NCBI GenBank assembly: GCA_027494035.1
Contig: JAOSJQ010000001.1
Coordinates: 1,240,001 to 1,304,000 of the forward strand
Direction: 5' to 3'
DNA from: UTCFX2 sp002050125
GTDB lineage: Bacteria; Chloroflexota; Anaerolineae; Anaerolineales; UBA4823
Length of the DNA: 64,000 nucleotides
Shown here piece after piece: positions 17,094-25,832 of the stretch. The position numbers were made by a program, and so were the translations under genes. The first letter of the stretch is position 1. Each line of letters begins with the position of its first letter. A model generated the notes under the pieces. That model did no database searches. It worked only from the letters and a program-made list of their open reading frames with translations, and had not been told where the DNA came from.

Positions 17094-18037
17094 CCGCGGA
17101 GATTTCGGAAGAGGACTCTAGCCGTCCGCCGGCTGAGCCGTCCCGCCAGAGCGCATTCGATCAGATGAGCACGAACTGGTGGGAGGGGGGTGATAAGGTC
17201 AAGATCGGGCAGACGTTCCTGCCGCGCAAGATTCAAAACCCCTTGGACCGGATCAACCGCCGCTTCGGCGGCAGGCGGTCGCGCACCTACACCGAACGCA
17301 AGCGTGGTCGCTATATTCGCTCCCGCCCGGCTGGCGGCAAAACCGACGACCTGGCGTTTGACGCCACGCTGCGCGCTGCAGCGCCGTTTCAGAAGGAGCG
17401 TCAGGAACAGCGTAAACGGGTGGCATTCGCGATCCGGCGAACCGACTTCCAGCGCAAAGTGCGCGTGAAGAAAGCCGCTAACCTGATCTTGTTTGTGGTG
17501 GATGCTTCCTGGTCGATGGCGGTCGCCGAACGCATGGCGGCGACCAAAGGCGCCATTCTTTCACTGCTAACGGATGCTTACCAGCGCCGCGACCGGGTTG
17601 GGTTGGTGGTCTTTCAAAAGAACAAGGCAACCCTGATCCTGCCGCCGACCAACTCGGTTCAACTCGCGCAGCGGGCGCTGGCGGACATCCCGGTGGGGGG
17701 CAAAACGCCGCTTTCGGCTGGGCTGCTCATGGCTTACGAAGTGATCGAAAAAGAGCGTCTCATCCATCCGGATGTGAACCCGCTCATCATCTTGCTTACG
17801 GATGGCGCCGGCAACGTCTCCATGACCAGCCTGCCGCCGCAGGAAGAATCCCGCCGGCTGGCTGAGCAAATTGCCGAAACAGATATTCGCAGCGTTGTGA
17901 TCAACATGGAGCACGTGGCTTTCGATCAAGGTCTGGCGCAAACTCTGGCGGATCATTTGAAATCTCCCTGCTACACGCTGAGCGAACTCAAAGCTGAGGC
18001 GCTCTACCAGAAGGTGCGCGAAGAAATGGTCGCCTGA
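17090..18037 (+). CDS. VWA-domain protein, ChlD-like partner of the AAA ATPase
   Basis: A 315-aa protein with a basic N-terminal half (about 45-125, rich in Arg/Lys) and a C-terminal von Willebrand A domain. The metal-binding MIDAS signature is D138-A-S-W-S142, with later Thr and Asp (GGKTPLSAG and LTDGAGN). It lacks the AAA-like N-terminal domain of full-length ChlD, so it resembles the C-terminal half of ChlD. It starts with GTG overlapping the ATPase stop by 4 bases, indicating a two-subunit complex. No other gene follows closely. Confidence 0.85.
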   Translation: MTAEISEEDSSRPPAEPSRQSAFDQMSTNWWEGGDKVKIGQTFLPRKIQNPLDRINRRFGGRRSRTYTERKRGRYIRSRPAGGKTDDLAFDATLRAAAPFQKERQEQRKRVAFAIRRTDFQRKVRVKKAANLILFVVDASWSMAVAERMAATKGAILSLLTDAYQRRDRVGLVVFQKNKATLILPPTNSVQLAQRALADIPVGGKTPLSAGLLMAYEVIEKERLIHPDVNPLIILLTDGAGNVSMTSLPPQEESRRLAEQIAETDIRSVVINMEHVAFDQGLAQTLADHLKSPCYTLSELKAEALYQKVREEMVA

Positions 18038-18094
18038 GTTCGAACCCTCACCTTTAGCTAGATTATCTGACTCATGGGGGTTGTTTCCTGGGGG

Positions 18095-18141
18095 ATTCAT
18101 TATATATGTATGAATATATTAGTTAATCGTAGTCTTAGTAG
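18095..18141 (-). promoter_or_regulatory. AT-rich tract with DnaA-trio-like repeats
   Basis: On the minus strand the GC block after the DnaA boxes is followed by CTACTAAGACTACGATTA and then by almost pure A/T (TAATATATTCATACATATAT). DnaA trios are 3-base repeats with a central A/T that guide strand opening next to the DnaA boxes. The spacing here fits that model. Confidence 0.55.
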
Positions 18142-18145
18142 GGGC

Positions 18146-18162
18146 TGTGGATATGTGGAGAA
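18146..18162 (-). promoter_or_regulatory. Pair of near-consensus DnaA boxes
   Basis: TGTGGATAT (18146-18154) and TGTGGAGAA (18154-18162) on the plus strand are each one mismatch from TGTGGATAA. They share one base and point toward the AT-rich tract. Confidence 0.6.
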
Positions 18163-18341
18163 CACCCAATTTGGGTAAGCTGCACCCCGAGAGGCAGGGC
18201 TGACCTCCGTGCGAGCGCTACATTTGGCGGTTTCGGCGAATTCATTTCTCCACCGGCGGACTGGGGAGTAAGCCGGAAGGAATCGGAGTATTCTTTATAC
18301 CCACAAAGACCAGACGGGATTTGGGAACGATTCGCGGGCGC

Positions 18342-18357
18342 CCCCCATATATGGGGG
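18342..18357. repeat. Perfect 16-bp palindrome CCCCCATATATGGGGG
   Basis: A perfect inverted repeat inside the candidate origin. A half-related copy (TATATATAGGGGGTGG) follows at 18496-18511, and a similar palindrome lies upstream of the 69-aa peptide gene at 46306. It could be a protein-binding site shared by these promoters. Confidence 0.6.
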
Positions 18358-18413
18358 TGGCATGACTGCCCAGGAACCGGACAAATTCGGGGGTTTTCCC
18401 CAACCCGCGCAAG

Positions 18414-18448
18414 TTATCCACAGTTTTTCACAACTTATCCACAGTTTT
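18414..18448 (+). promoter_or_regulatory. Two perfect DnaA boxes in tandem (21-bp period)
   Basis: TTATCCACA occurs at 18414-18422 and 18435-18443, each followed by GTTTTT. The unit repeats every 21 bases, two helical turns, placing both boxes on the same face of the DNA. Confidence 0.75.
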
Positions 18449-18607
18449 TGGGGGATCAACGCTCATCCAGGTCTAGACAAGTGAACGCTGACCCGTATAT
18501 ATAGGGGGTGGTGGGGCGACTGCTGGTTGAATTGGTGTAACCTGCGGCTAAAATCTGCATCTAAAAGTGAGCGTACAAGCAACAACATTTACTCAAGGAG
18601 ACATCGG

Positions 18608-18994
18608 ATGGAAATGACAATCGATTTTCCCGGCGGAGCGCGGGTTGACGCTCATTTTGGGGGTTTCACGGTTCAAACCGACCAGCCGCCAGCCGCAGCG
18701 GCGCCCACCCCGTTTGCCACCTTCCTGGCTTCGATCGGGACCTGCGCGGGGATATATGTGCTTGGTTTCTGCCAGCAGCGCGGGCTGCCAACAGAAGGAA
18801 TCCGGATTATCCAGCGCATACACGCCAACCCATTGAACGGAATGATTGGCAAAATCGATTTGGAAATTCAAGTTCCAGCTGCTTTTCCGGAGAAATATCT
18901 GCCGGCGCTGGTGAAAAGCGCCGAGTTGTGCGCGGTGAAAAAACATCTCGAGCAGCCGCCGCGGTTTGATGTTTTTGCCCGGACATCGGTATAA
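18608..18994 (+). CDS. OsmC-family protein
   Basis: A 128-aa protein of the OsmC/YhfA fold, which includes peroxiredoxin-like enzymes acting on organic hydroperoxides. It has a first cysteine in ASIGTCAGIYVLGFC and the second family block SAELCAVKKHLEQPP near the C-terminus. It is close to the short OsmC-like proteins with a CAVKKHL ending. The ATG at 18608 follows AAGGAGA at ideal spacing. The product overlaps or abuts the GNAT gene downstream. Peroxidase activity is not certain for this subgroup. Confidence 0.85.
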   Translation: MEMTIDFPGGARVDAHFGGFTVQTDQPPAAAAPTPFATFLASIGTCAGIYVLGFCQQRGLPTEGIRIIQRIHANPLNGMIGKIDLEIQVPAAFPEKYLPALVKSAELCAVKKHLEQPPRFDVFARTSV

Positions 18995-19004
18995 TTCAAT
19001 CGCG

Positions 19005-19538
19005 ATGATGCCCGTAGGCGAAAGGCTGCAACTGATCGAGCCGAGCGAGGCGCTCAAAGATTTCTATCTGGAAATGGTCGAAGAATGCCGGGAGGCGTTC
19101 GAGTTTTATGCTTTCCACGATCGGGCATTGAACGATTACCGCGGTTATCTGACAGATTTACAAGCCTGGAAGCGCGGCGAACGCCTGCCCCCGGGGTTCG
19201 TTGCGATGACCAGCTACTGGCTGGTCAGAAACGGTGAAAGGGTGCTGGGCGAGACCCGCCTGCGCAGCCGGCTGACGCCAGCCCTGGAGGTGGAAGGCGG
19301 TCACATTGGTTATATGATCCGCCCAAGCGAACGCCGTAAAGGATACGGCACGCAAATCCTGGCGCTGGTGCTGCCCCAGGCGCGCTGGGCAGGACATCGA
19401 CGCGTGCTAGTGACTTGCGACACCGATAATATTGGCTCGGCGCGCATCATCGAAAAGAACGGCGGCGTGCTGAACAGCTATTCGGTATCGCTCTACAGCG
19501 GGAAACAGGTATCGCGTTACTGGATCGAGCTTGAATAA
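19005..19538 (+). CDS. GNAT-family N-acetyltransferase
   Basis: A 177-aa acetyltransferase. The acetyl-CoA pyrophosphate loop reads RRKGYGTQIL, preceded by the strand GGHIGYMIRPSE; VTCDTDNIGSARIIEKNGG is the family's C-terminal block. It resembles the COG3981 predicted acetyltransferases. The start at 19005 gives MMPVGERLQLIEPS; an earlier ATG at 18966 lies inside the OsmC-like gene. The gap to the preceding stop is 10 bases, so it is probably cotranscribed with that gene. The substrate is unknown. Confidence 0.88.
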   Translation: MMPVGERLQLIEPSEALKDFYLEMVEECREAFEFYAFHDRALNDYRGYLTDLQAWKRGERLPPGFVAMTSYWLVRNGERVLGETRLRSRLTPALEVEGGHIGYMIRPSERRKGYGTQILALVLPQARWAGHRRVLVTCDTDNIGSARIIEKNGGVLNSYSVSLYSGKQVSRYWIELE

Positions 19539-19587
19539 AAAAAGCTGCCGAGCCTGCGCCCAACCGGCTTCTTTGCTTGCACAGGAT

Positions 19588-19668
<81 letters not shown>

Positions 19669-19835
19669 TAATTTATAGTGCCAAGTATAACGAAAACCGG
19701 ATATGCGGTCAAGCAGAATCGCAGCCAGCGCAGCGGAAATCTCGAAAAAGCCGCGGCTTCCTGACCCCATCGCCCGTATTGGTTGTTAACAGGTATAATA
19801 CCGCTTTTAGTTTTTCGATCACAGGAGCTAAATTA

Positions 19836-20927
19836 ATGCGTCTGGGAATCATCGGACTTCCACAATCTGGCAAGACAACGATTTTTAATGCGCTGACGCG
19901 CGGCAGCCAACCGGTCACGCTGAGCGGCGGGCGGATCGAGGTGCATACCGCAGTCGTGGACGTGCCCGACGAACGCCTCGACCGCCTGGTGGAAACATTC
20001 CACCCGCTGAAAACCACCCATGCGCGGGTGACTTATGCGGATATCGCCGGGCTGGAAGGGCGCGCCGGAGATAACGGCAACGGGAACGGAAGGGGCGGCG
20101 TCTCCGGGCAGCTGCTCAATCAGCTCGCGCAGATGGACGGTTTTGTGCATGTGGTGCGGTGTTTTGAAAACCCGAGCGTCCCGCACCCGATTGGGAAAGT
20201 TGACCCGCGGCGCGACATCGCTGCGATGGACGCCGAGTTGGCGCTCAACGACCTGATCGCCGTCGAACGCAGGCTCGAGCGCCTGGCTGAAGAGAAAAAA
20301 AAGGGCGCCGGGCGCGACAAACTGCTGATCCAGCGTGAGGCTGCCCTCTTCGAACGTTTTCAGCAGGCGCTCTCGAACGATGTGCCGCTGCGCGATTTGG
20401 AAATCGAACCGGATGAACAGAAAATGCTGGCTGGGTTTGGTTTGCTCACCCTCAAACCGGTTCTGGCGCTGCTCAACTTGGGGGACGGGCAGGCGCAGCC
20501 GGAATTGGAATATCCGCACAGCCACAGCGCGCTGATGAGCCTGCAGGGGCGGCTGGAGATGGACCTGGCGCAACTGCCGCCGGACGAAACCGAACTGTTC
20601 ATGCACGAATACGGCATTACAGAGCTGGGGCTCTCGGTCGTCATCCGCCGGTCTTACGAGCTGCTCGGGCTGCTGTCTTTTTTCACGGTCGGCGAGGACG
20701 AGGTGCGCGCCTGGACTGTGCGCCGCGGCGCCTCCGCCTGGGAAGCAGCCGGGGTAATTCACACCGACCTGCAAAAAGGCTTCATCAGAGCCGAGGTGGT
20801 CAAGTATGACACCCTGGTTGCGCTGGGCGGTTTGAACGAATCGCGTTCGAACGGACGTCTGCGGCTGGAAGGCAAAGATTACTGCCTGAGCGACGGCGAG
20901 ATTATGCACGTGCGGTTCAACCTTTAG
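19836..20927 (+). CDS. ychF: Redox-regulated ATPase YchF (Obg family)
   Basis: A 363-aa TRAFAC P-loop protein that prefers ATP and binds ribosomes. The P-loop GLPQSGKTT is near the N-terminus, and the DIAGLEG switch II segment follows. A helical coiled domain (about 125-190) inserts between the G elements. The C-terminal TGS-like domain ends in EIMHVRFNL. The start at 19836 is preceded by AGGAG. A longer in-frame extension would run through the tRNA-Leu gene and is rejected. Confidence 0.93.
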   Translation: MRLGIIGLPQSGKTTIFNALTRGSQPVTLSGGRIEVHTAVVDVPDERLDRLVETFHPLKTTHARVTYADIAGLEGRAGDNGNGNGRGGVSGQLLNQLAQMDGFVHVVRCFENPSVPHPIGKVDPRRDIAAMDAELALNDLIAVERRLERLAEEKKKGAGRDKLLIQREAALFERFQQALSNDVPLRDLEIEPDEQKMLAGFGLLTLKPVLALLNLGDGQAQPELEYPHSHSALMSLQGRLEMDLAQLPPDETELFMHEYGITELGLSVVIRRSYELLGLLSFFTVGEDEVRAWTVRRGASAWEAAGVIHTDLQKGFIRAEVVKYDTLVALGGLNESRSNGRLRLEGKDYCLSDGEIMHVRFNL

Positions 20928-21019
20928 TTGCGGCTGGGCGGCGTAATCCTGAAACCCGCTTGTTCAGGCGATACAGGCAAGTCATTTTTCTCATTTGATT
21001 TCAACAGAAGGAGCAGCCA

Positions 21020-22792
21020 ATGGCAGAGTACACTCAATCCCGCTGGAGCTTAGCAGATCTGTTTCCCTCTCTCGAAGCGCCGGAGTTGCGTCTGGCAATC
21101 GCCGATTTGGAGCGCCGCAGCAGGGATTTCGAAAAATACCGGGCGCGCCTGGTGGACGAGATCAGCGCAGGCGAATTTCTGCAAATTGTGCAAGAACTGG
21201 AAATGATCAACCAAAAGGCTTCGGAAATCTATGGTTTCGCGAGCCTGAGCTTTGCCGCGGATACCCAGCTACAGAGCGCCCAGACCTTGCTGGCGCAGGT
21301 GCAGCAACTGACCGCGGAGATGGAAAACCGCACCCTGTTCTTCAGTCTGTGGTGGAAGAGCCTGGCGCAGGCGCCGGCGGAACGTCTGGCAGCGGCTTCG
21401 GGCGATTATCGCTACTGGCTCGAACAGATGCGCCTTTTCACGCCGCACACCTTGAGCGAAGCGGAAGAGAAGGTGATCAACCTCAAGAACACCACGGGCG
21501 CAAGCGCGCTCCACAATCTGTACGATTCGATCACCAACCGCTACGTATTTCATTTGACGGTTGCCGGGGAAGCGCAGGAACTGACCCGAGGCGAACTTAT
21601 GGCGCATGTGCGCGGACACGATCCAGAGCTGCGCCAAGCGGCTTATCAGGAGTTGTATCGGGTGTATGGCGAAGAGGGTCCCATTTTGGGTCAAATCTAT
21701 CAGACGCTGGTGCGCGATTGGCGCAGCGAACAGCTCGACCTGCGCAGCTTCAGCGCTCCGATCGCCGCGCGTAACCTGATGAACGACATTCCCAGCCCAA
21801 TCGTTGACACATTGCTGGAGGTGGGGCAGCGCAACGCCGGGCTGTTCCAGCGTTTCTTCAGGCTGAAAGCCCGCTTGCTCGGGATGGAGCGGCTGAGGCG
21901 GTACGATATCTACGCCCCGGTCGCCCAATCCGAGAAAACCTACGCCTATCCGTCTGCGGCTGAACTAGTGCTGGATTCGTTCGGGCGCTTTGATCCACGA
22001 CTGGCGCGGCTGGCGCAGCGCGTGTTCGACGAACAGCACCTGGACAGCGAAGTGCGCAAGGGCAAACGCAGCGGCGCGTTCTGTTCAACCGTATCGCCGC
22101 AGTTAACCCCGTGGGTGTTGGTCAATTACCAGGGGCGGGCTGATGATGTGGCGACGCTGGCGCACGAACTCGGTCATGCGATCCATTCGATGCTGGCGGA
22201 GCACCACAGTCTGTTCACTCAGCACGCCTCCCTGCCGCTGGCTGAAACCGCCTCTACTTTCGGAGAGATGCTGTTGATCGACCGGCTGTTGGAGATGGAT
22301 AAGGACGCGTCCGTCCGGCGCGACCTGCTCTTCCGCCAGGTGGACGACGCGTATGCAACGATCATGCGCCAGACTTTCTTCGCGTTGTTCGAACGCCAGG
22401 CGCACGAGCTGATCCACCAGGGGGCGTCGGTGGACGACCTGTCCGCCGCCTATATGCAAAATCTCGAAGCCCAGTTTGGCGATTCGGTCGAGATCGGCGC
22501 TGAATTTCGCTGGGAGTGGGTCTCGATCCCGCACATCTTTCAGGTGCCGTTCTACGTCTATGCCTATGCCTTTGGGCAGCTATTAGTGCTTTCGCTTTAC
22601 CGCCAATACCAGGCGGAAGGCGAATCGTTTAAGCCGCGCTACTTGAAAATCCTCGCCGCGGGGGGTTCGGAGGCGCCGGTGAAGGTGCTGGCTGAGGCGG
22701 GCATCGACGCATACGATGCTGGGTTCTGGCAGGGCGGCTTTGATGAGATCGCCTCGCTGGTTGGACGCCTCGAAGCGGCGGCAACAGCATAA
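21020..22792 (+). CDS. pepF: Oligoendopeptidase F (M3 family)
   Basis: A 590-aa zinc oligopeptidase that degrades short peptides in the cytoplasm. The HExxH motif is in ATLAHELGHAIHSML, with the third zinc ligand expected in the downstream LAETASTFGEML segment. The N-terminal helical domain and the lack of signal peptide match PepF. The start follows GAAGGAG. It is followed after 9 bases by a small gene of uncertain type. Its clear family resemblance leaves little alternative. Confidence 0.93.
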   Translation: MAEYTQSRWSLADLFPSLEAPELRLAIADLERRSRDFEKYRARLVDEISAGEFLQIVQELEMINQKASEIYGFASLSFAADTQLQSAQTLLAQVQQLTAEMENRTLFFSLWWKSLAQAPAERLAAASGDYRYWLEQMRLFTPHTLSEAEEKVINLKNTTGASALHNLYDSITNRYVFHLTVAGEAQELTRGELMAHVRGHDPELRQAAYQELYRVYGEEGPILGQIYQTLVRDWRSEQLDLRSFSAPIAARNLMNDIPSPIVDTLLEVGQRNAGLFQRFFRLKARLLGMERLRRYDIYAPVAQSEKTYAYPSAAELVLDSFGRFDPRLARLAQRVFDEQHLDSEVRKGKRSGAFCSTVSPQLTPWVLVNYQGRADDVATLAHELGHAIHSMLAEHHSLFTQHASLPLAETASTFGEMLLIDRLLEMDKDASVRRDLLFRQVDDAYATIMRQTFFALFERQAHELIHQGASVDDLSAAYMQNLEAQFGDSVEIGAEFRWEWVSIPHIFQVPFYVYAYAFGQLLVLSLYRQYQAEGESFKPRYLKILAAGGSEAPVKVLAEAGIDAYDAGFWQGGFDEIASLVGRLEAAATA

Positions 22793-22801
22793 GAGGGTTG
22801 G

Positions 22802-23482
22802 ATGAATCAACAACAAACCGCCTCGCTGGCGGCGGTGTTCGCCGCAGTGCAAGCCGCGCTCGAAAAACACCGCCAGCAGCTAAACCAGGAGGATGTCATA
22901 AACGGCAACCATGGCGATCACATGGTCGAAGTCTTCCTCCTGGCTTCGCAGGCAGCCGCGAGCGTTTCGGAAAGCGACCCGGGCGGAGCGATGATTGCAG
23001 CAGCCCAGGCGCTCGAGAATTGCTCGAACAACGGTTCAGCTGAGGCGTATGCGCGCGGATTGCGTCAGATGGGGGAGCAGTTGCGGCGCGGCGGGGTCAC
23101 GCTCAATGAGCTGGCAGCCGTGCTCGAAAAAGCGCTGGCGCCGGATGAAGGCAAAATCGATCCTGAGAACTCGACCGGGCAGAAGGTTCGGGACCAGGGC
23201 GGCGGGGCGGCGCTAAAAGCGCTGCTGGCTGGCTTGGCGGGCTGGAACCAGGCAGCCGCTGGCCGCGCGGTTGCCAAGGACCCGTTGGATCTGGGGGCGA
23301 TGTTCGAGTTTGGGACGACGCTGCTGCAAGCCAAGCAGCGCCAGGGGAAACGCATCGATGTTCTGGCGGACGCTGCCGTCTCAGCCAGCCCGCTGAAGGC
23401 GGTCCCGCACCGCCAGAAATCGGGGATGATTGCGATGCGTACCCTGCTGGAGGCTTTCCAACAGTCGGCGCGCCCCGACTAA
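22802..23482 (+). CDS. Conserved protein of unknown function, weakly DhaL/DAK2-like
   Basis: A 226-aa, mostly helical protein. The INGNHGDHMVEVF stretch (about 33-45) faintly recalls the GDHG nucleotide/Mg site of dihydroxyacetone kinase DhaL-type domains. The C-terminal SPLKAVPHRQKSGMIAMRTLLEAF resembles the end of that fold. The classic DxxxGDGDHG motif is not complete, so kinase activity is doubtful. It follows pepF by 9 bases and its stop overlaps the convergent ssb stop by 4 bases. Confidence 0.75.
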   Translation: MNQQQTASLAAVFAAVQAALEKHRQQLNQEDVINGNHGDHMVEVFLLASQAAASVSESDPGGAMIAAAQALENCSNNGSAEAYARGLRQMGEQLRRGGVTLNELAAVLEKALAPDEGKIDPENSTGQKVRDQGGGAALKALLAGLAGWNQAAAGRAVAKDPLDLGAMFEFGTTLLQAKQRQGKRIDVLADAAVSASPLKAVPHRQKSGMIAMRTLLEAFQQSARPD

Positions 23483-23865
23483 AAAGGAAATTCCTCGTCC
23501 TCGGCTACCGGCGGGACAACCGGTTCGCTCTCGTCGGCTCTGCGGTCGAGGATCTGTACTTGGGACGCCACGACCTTGGTGATATAGCGTTTTTCGCCAG
23601 CCTGTTCGTAGTGGTCGGTCTGCAGGCGACCTTCGACAAAAACCAGCCTGCCCTTGCCGAGATACTCCTGACAAATTTCGCCCAGGCGCCCCCAGGCTTC
23701 GACATTGAACCAATCGGTTGCTTCACGGGATTCGCCCTCCCGCGAAGTCCAACGCCGATTGACAGCCAGGCTGAACTTGCAAACTTTGTTTCCTTTAGGG
23801 GTGAAGCGCGTCTCGGGATCCCGTCCGAGGTTGCCAATCAGTTGCACGCGATTGAGCGCAGGCAT
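23479..23865 (-). CDS. ssb: Single-stranded DNA-binding protein
   Basis: A 128-aa SSB with the OB-fold (MPALNRVQLIGNLGRDPETRFT, then a FNVEAWGRLGEICQEYL core). A short disordered linker leads to an acidic tip ending DEEFPF, the usual protein-interaction tail. It binds ssDNA during replication and repair. It is convergent with the upstream gene and has its own TTGACA-16-TAAACT promoter. Its place about 5 kb from the candidate origin fits an origin-proximal region. Confidence 0.95.
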   Translation of the reverse strand: MPALNRVQLIGNLGRDPETRFTPKGNKVCKFSLAVNRRWTSREGESREATDWFNVEAWGRLGEICQEYLGKGRLVFVEGRLQTDHYEQAGEKRYITKVVASQVQILDRRADESEPVVPPVAEDEEFPF

Positions 23866-23911
23866 GATACCTCCTATGATTGGATAGAAAGGCTCAATAG
23901 ATGGTATGCTC

Positions 23912-23939
23912 AGTTTAGCGCGAGTTGGGTCGATGTCAA
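23912..23939 (-). promoter_or_regulatory. Candidate promoter of ssb
   Basis: On the minus strand, TTGACA (plus-strand 23934-23939) is followed after 16 bases by TAAACT (23912-23917), about 50 bases before the ssb start. Confidence 0.6.
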
Positions 23940-23964
23940 GAGCCAGATTTTGCTACGTGAGGTG

Positions 23965-23993
23965 TTGCAATCTGATCCAATCGCTGGTATGCT
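23965..23993 (+). promoter_or_regulatory. Candidate promoter of the deoxynucleoside kinase
   Basis: TTGCAA (23965-23970) and TATGCT (23988-23993) with 17-base spacing, 86 bases before the kinase start. It is divergent from the ssb promoter. Confidence 0.45.
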
Positions 23994-24078
23994 TAGGGGG
24001 CGATTCGCAATTGGACGCATTGCAACAACAATAACATAAGCGAACAGCTCAGACAATTAATCATGCATAACGGGCGCT

Positions 24079-24747
24079 ATGTACATTGCGATTGAAGGCG
24101 TGATCGGGGTTGGAAAAACGACTCTGGCGCGCCTGCTGCAGCCGGTTTTTGGTGCTGGAACGCTGCTTGAGGTGTTCGAGGAGAACCCGTTCCTGTCCGA
24201 TTTCTATGCGGACCGGGCGCGTTACGCTTTTCAGACCCAGATTTTCTTCTTGTTGAGCCGCTATCGCCAGCAGCGGCGCACCGTCGCGACAATGTTAGAA
24301 ATCCACAAACACCTGATCGCAGATTACACCTTCGAGAAAGACGCCTTGTTTGCGCAGATCAACCTTAAGGGCGATGAGCTGGATGTGTATTACAAGGTAC
24401 ACGAAGCCCTGGCGGAGAAGATCATCCTTCCGGATTTGGTGCTCTATTTACGGGCGGACACGGACGTTCTAATGCGGCGGATTGCACTGCGCGACCGGCC
24501 TTATGAGCGCAACATGGAACGCGATTATATCGCCCAACTCAACGAAGCGTACGACGAGTTTTTCAGCGAACGCCAGCCGCGCCGGACGCCCGTGCTGTGG
24601 ATCGATACCGATGAGCTGGACTATGTGCGTGTCCCCGAAAACCTGGCTTGGGTTGAGAACCGCATCCGCCAGGTTCTCAAATTGCCGCCTTTTCAAGCTG
24701 AACTCCCGCTGCCGCTTACCGGACAAAGCGGCGAAACGACTGAATGA
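24079..24747 (+). CDS. Deoxynucleoside kinase (dGK/dCK family)
   Basis: Phosphorylates deoxynucleosides for salvage. The P-loop GVIGVGKTT is at residues 7-15, followed by EENPFL (substrate-binding glutamate), an RYRQQRR segment, and the LID segment RIALRDRPYERNM. At 222 aa it matches bacterial dGK/dAK-type enzymes. Which base it prefers cannot be read from sequence alone. It is followed after 49 bases by a nucleotidyltransferase gene on the same strand. Confidence 0.88.
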   Translation: MYIAIEGVIGVGKTTLARLLQPVFGAGTLLEVFEENPFLSDFYADRARYAFQTQIFFLLSRYRQQRRTVATMLEIHKHLIADYTFEKDALFAQINLKGDELDVYYKVHEALAEKIILPDLVLYLRADTDVLMRRIALRDRPYERNMERDYIAQLNEAYDEFFSERQPRRTPVLWIDTDELDYVRVPENLAWVENRIRQVLKLPPFQAELPLPLTGQSGETTE

Positions 24748-24796
24748 TGCCCGAGTATGAGAGCGGCGGATACTCCTGCAGACGGAAGACGCCTTA

Positions 24797-25808
24797 ATGC
24801 GCATCACGCGGGAATTCATCCTTAAGTTTGCGAATGAGCTGGTGGATCGCCGGCAGTTTTCTGGGCGGGATTTGACGGCGGTTTACATATGCGGCTCCTT
24901 CCTTGAGGAAAGCTATCAATTGGGCGACACGGGCGACGTGGACCTGGTGATGATCCACAACGAAAAACCAGAGCTGGAACGGGAACTCGTACGGCTGACG
25001 GACGATCTGCATCTCGACATCTCCCACCAGGATCAGCGCGAATACCGGGACACGCGGCGCTTGCGCGTTCACCCCTGGACTGGCCCAACGCTGAACGCCT
25101 GTCGCATTATTCACGATCCAGGGCATTTTTTGGATTTTGTGCAAGCAAGCGTGCGCGGGCAGTTTGACCGACCTGATCATATCTATGCGCGCTGCGCGCG
25201 CAAATGGATCGCGCGCGGGGCTCTGGTTCGAATTAACCGGTCAGGAGAGCGGCGATGCGCTCGTTCCACTGCAGAAATACCTCTCGGCGGTCGAAAAGGC
25301 GGCTAACTCGATCGCGAGCCTGAGCGGAATGCCGCTGGCGGAACGGCGGCTGTTGTTTGAGTTCCCGCAGCGCGCCGAAGCGTTGAGCCTGCCGGGGCTG
25401 TACCCCGGGCTGCTGGGCTTGTTGGGCGCTCCAAACCTGGACGCGGGAGCGCTGACCGTTTGGATCGAGCACTGGAAGAATGCCTACTGGTCAGCTCCGA
25501 GCGAGAACCGCCCGGTCCGCCTGGCTGCAGAACGCCTGCATTACTATCTGGGCGGTTTCCGCGCCGCGCTAGAAGGAGAGCAGCCCGCCGCCCTGCTCTG
25601 GCCGCTGCTCAACACCTGGACGGACCTGATGCAATGCTACCCGGACGAGGCGCCAGAACGCGCCAACTGGCGCAGCGCGGTCGAGAAGCTGGAGCTGTAC
25701 GGCAAGGCGCAGAAACAGCGGCTGCAGGCGCTGGACGCCTATCTGGATTTGATCGAGGAAGCGCTGGAGGACTGGGCGCACCGCAACGGCGCCTGGGAAT
25801 CGGCTTGA
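24797..25808 (+). CDS. Nucleotidyltransferase-fold protein (one-base frame break)
   Basis: The N-terminal part has the nucleotidyltransferase signature: a GS block (YICGSFLEESYQLG) followed by an acidic DVDLVMI segment, as in MNT/Pol-beta-type domains. The C-terminal half is helical with no recognised catalytic motif. The frame breaks at the GGGG at 25217-25220: removing one G joins ARKWIARG to LWFELTGQESGDAL and gives about 336 aa. The next stretch is the parS site, 5 bases past the stop. Substrate and partner are unknown; an antitoxin or tRNA-modifying role is possible but not shown. Confidence 0.75.
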
Positions 25809-25810
25809 GT

Positions 25811-25832
25811 GGATGTTTCACGTGAAACATCC
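25811..25832. promoter_or_regulatory. parS centromere site (perfect ParB-binding palindrome)
   Basis: The 16-bp core TGTTTCACGTGAAACA (25814-25829) matches the bacterial parS consensus TGTTNCACGTGAAACA exactly. It is extended by three more paired bases on each side (GGA/TCC), making a 22-bp perfect palindrome. ParB binds here to organise and segregate the chromosome, usually near the origin. Confidence 0.93.

Larger units (their letters stand above)
18038..18607. other. Candidate chromosomal replication origin (long non-coding gap)
   Basis: The only long gene-free stretch in the window. Read on the minus strand it has two near-consensus DnaA boxes end to end (TTCTCCACA and ATATCCACA, 18146-18162), a short GC block (GCCCC), a DnaA-trio-like run (CTACTAAGACTACGATTA) and then an AT-rich stretch (18095-18127). 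This is the order of the bacterial origin unwinding element. Two perfect TTATCCACA boxes lie at 18414 and 18435. Genes diverge around this point and a parS site lies 7.7 kb away. dnaA is not in the window, and the call is inference from layout. Confidence 0.65.
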
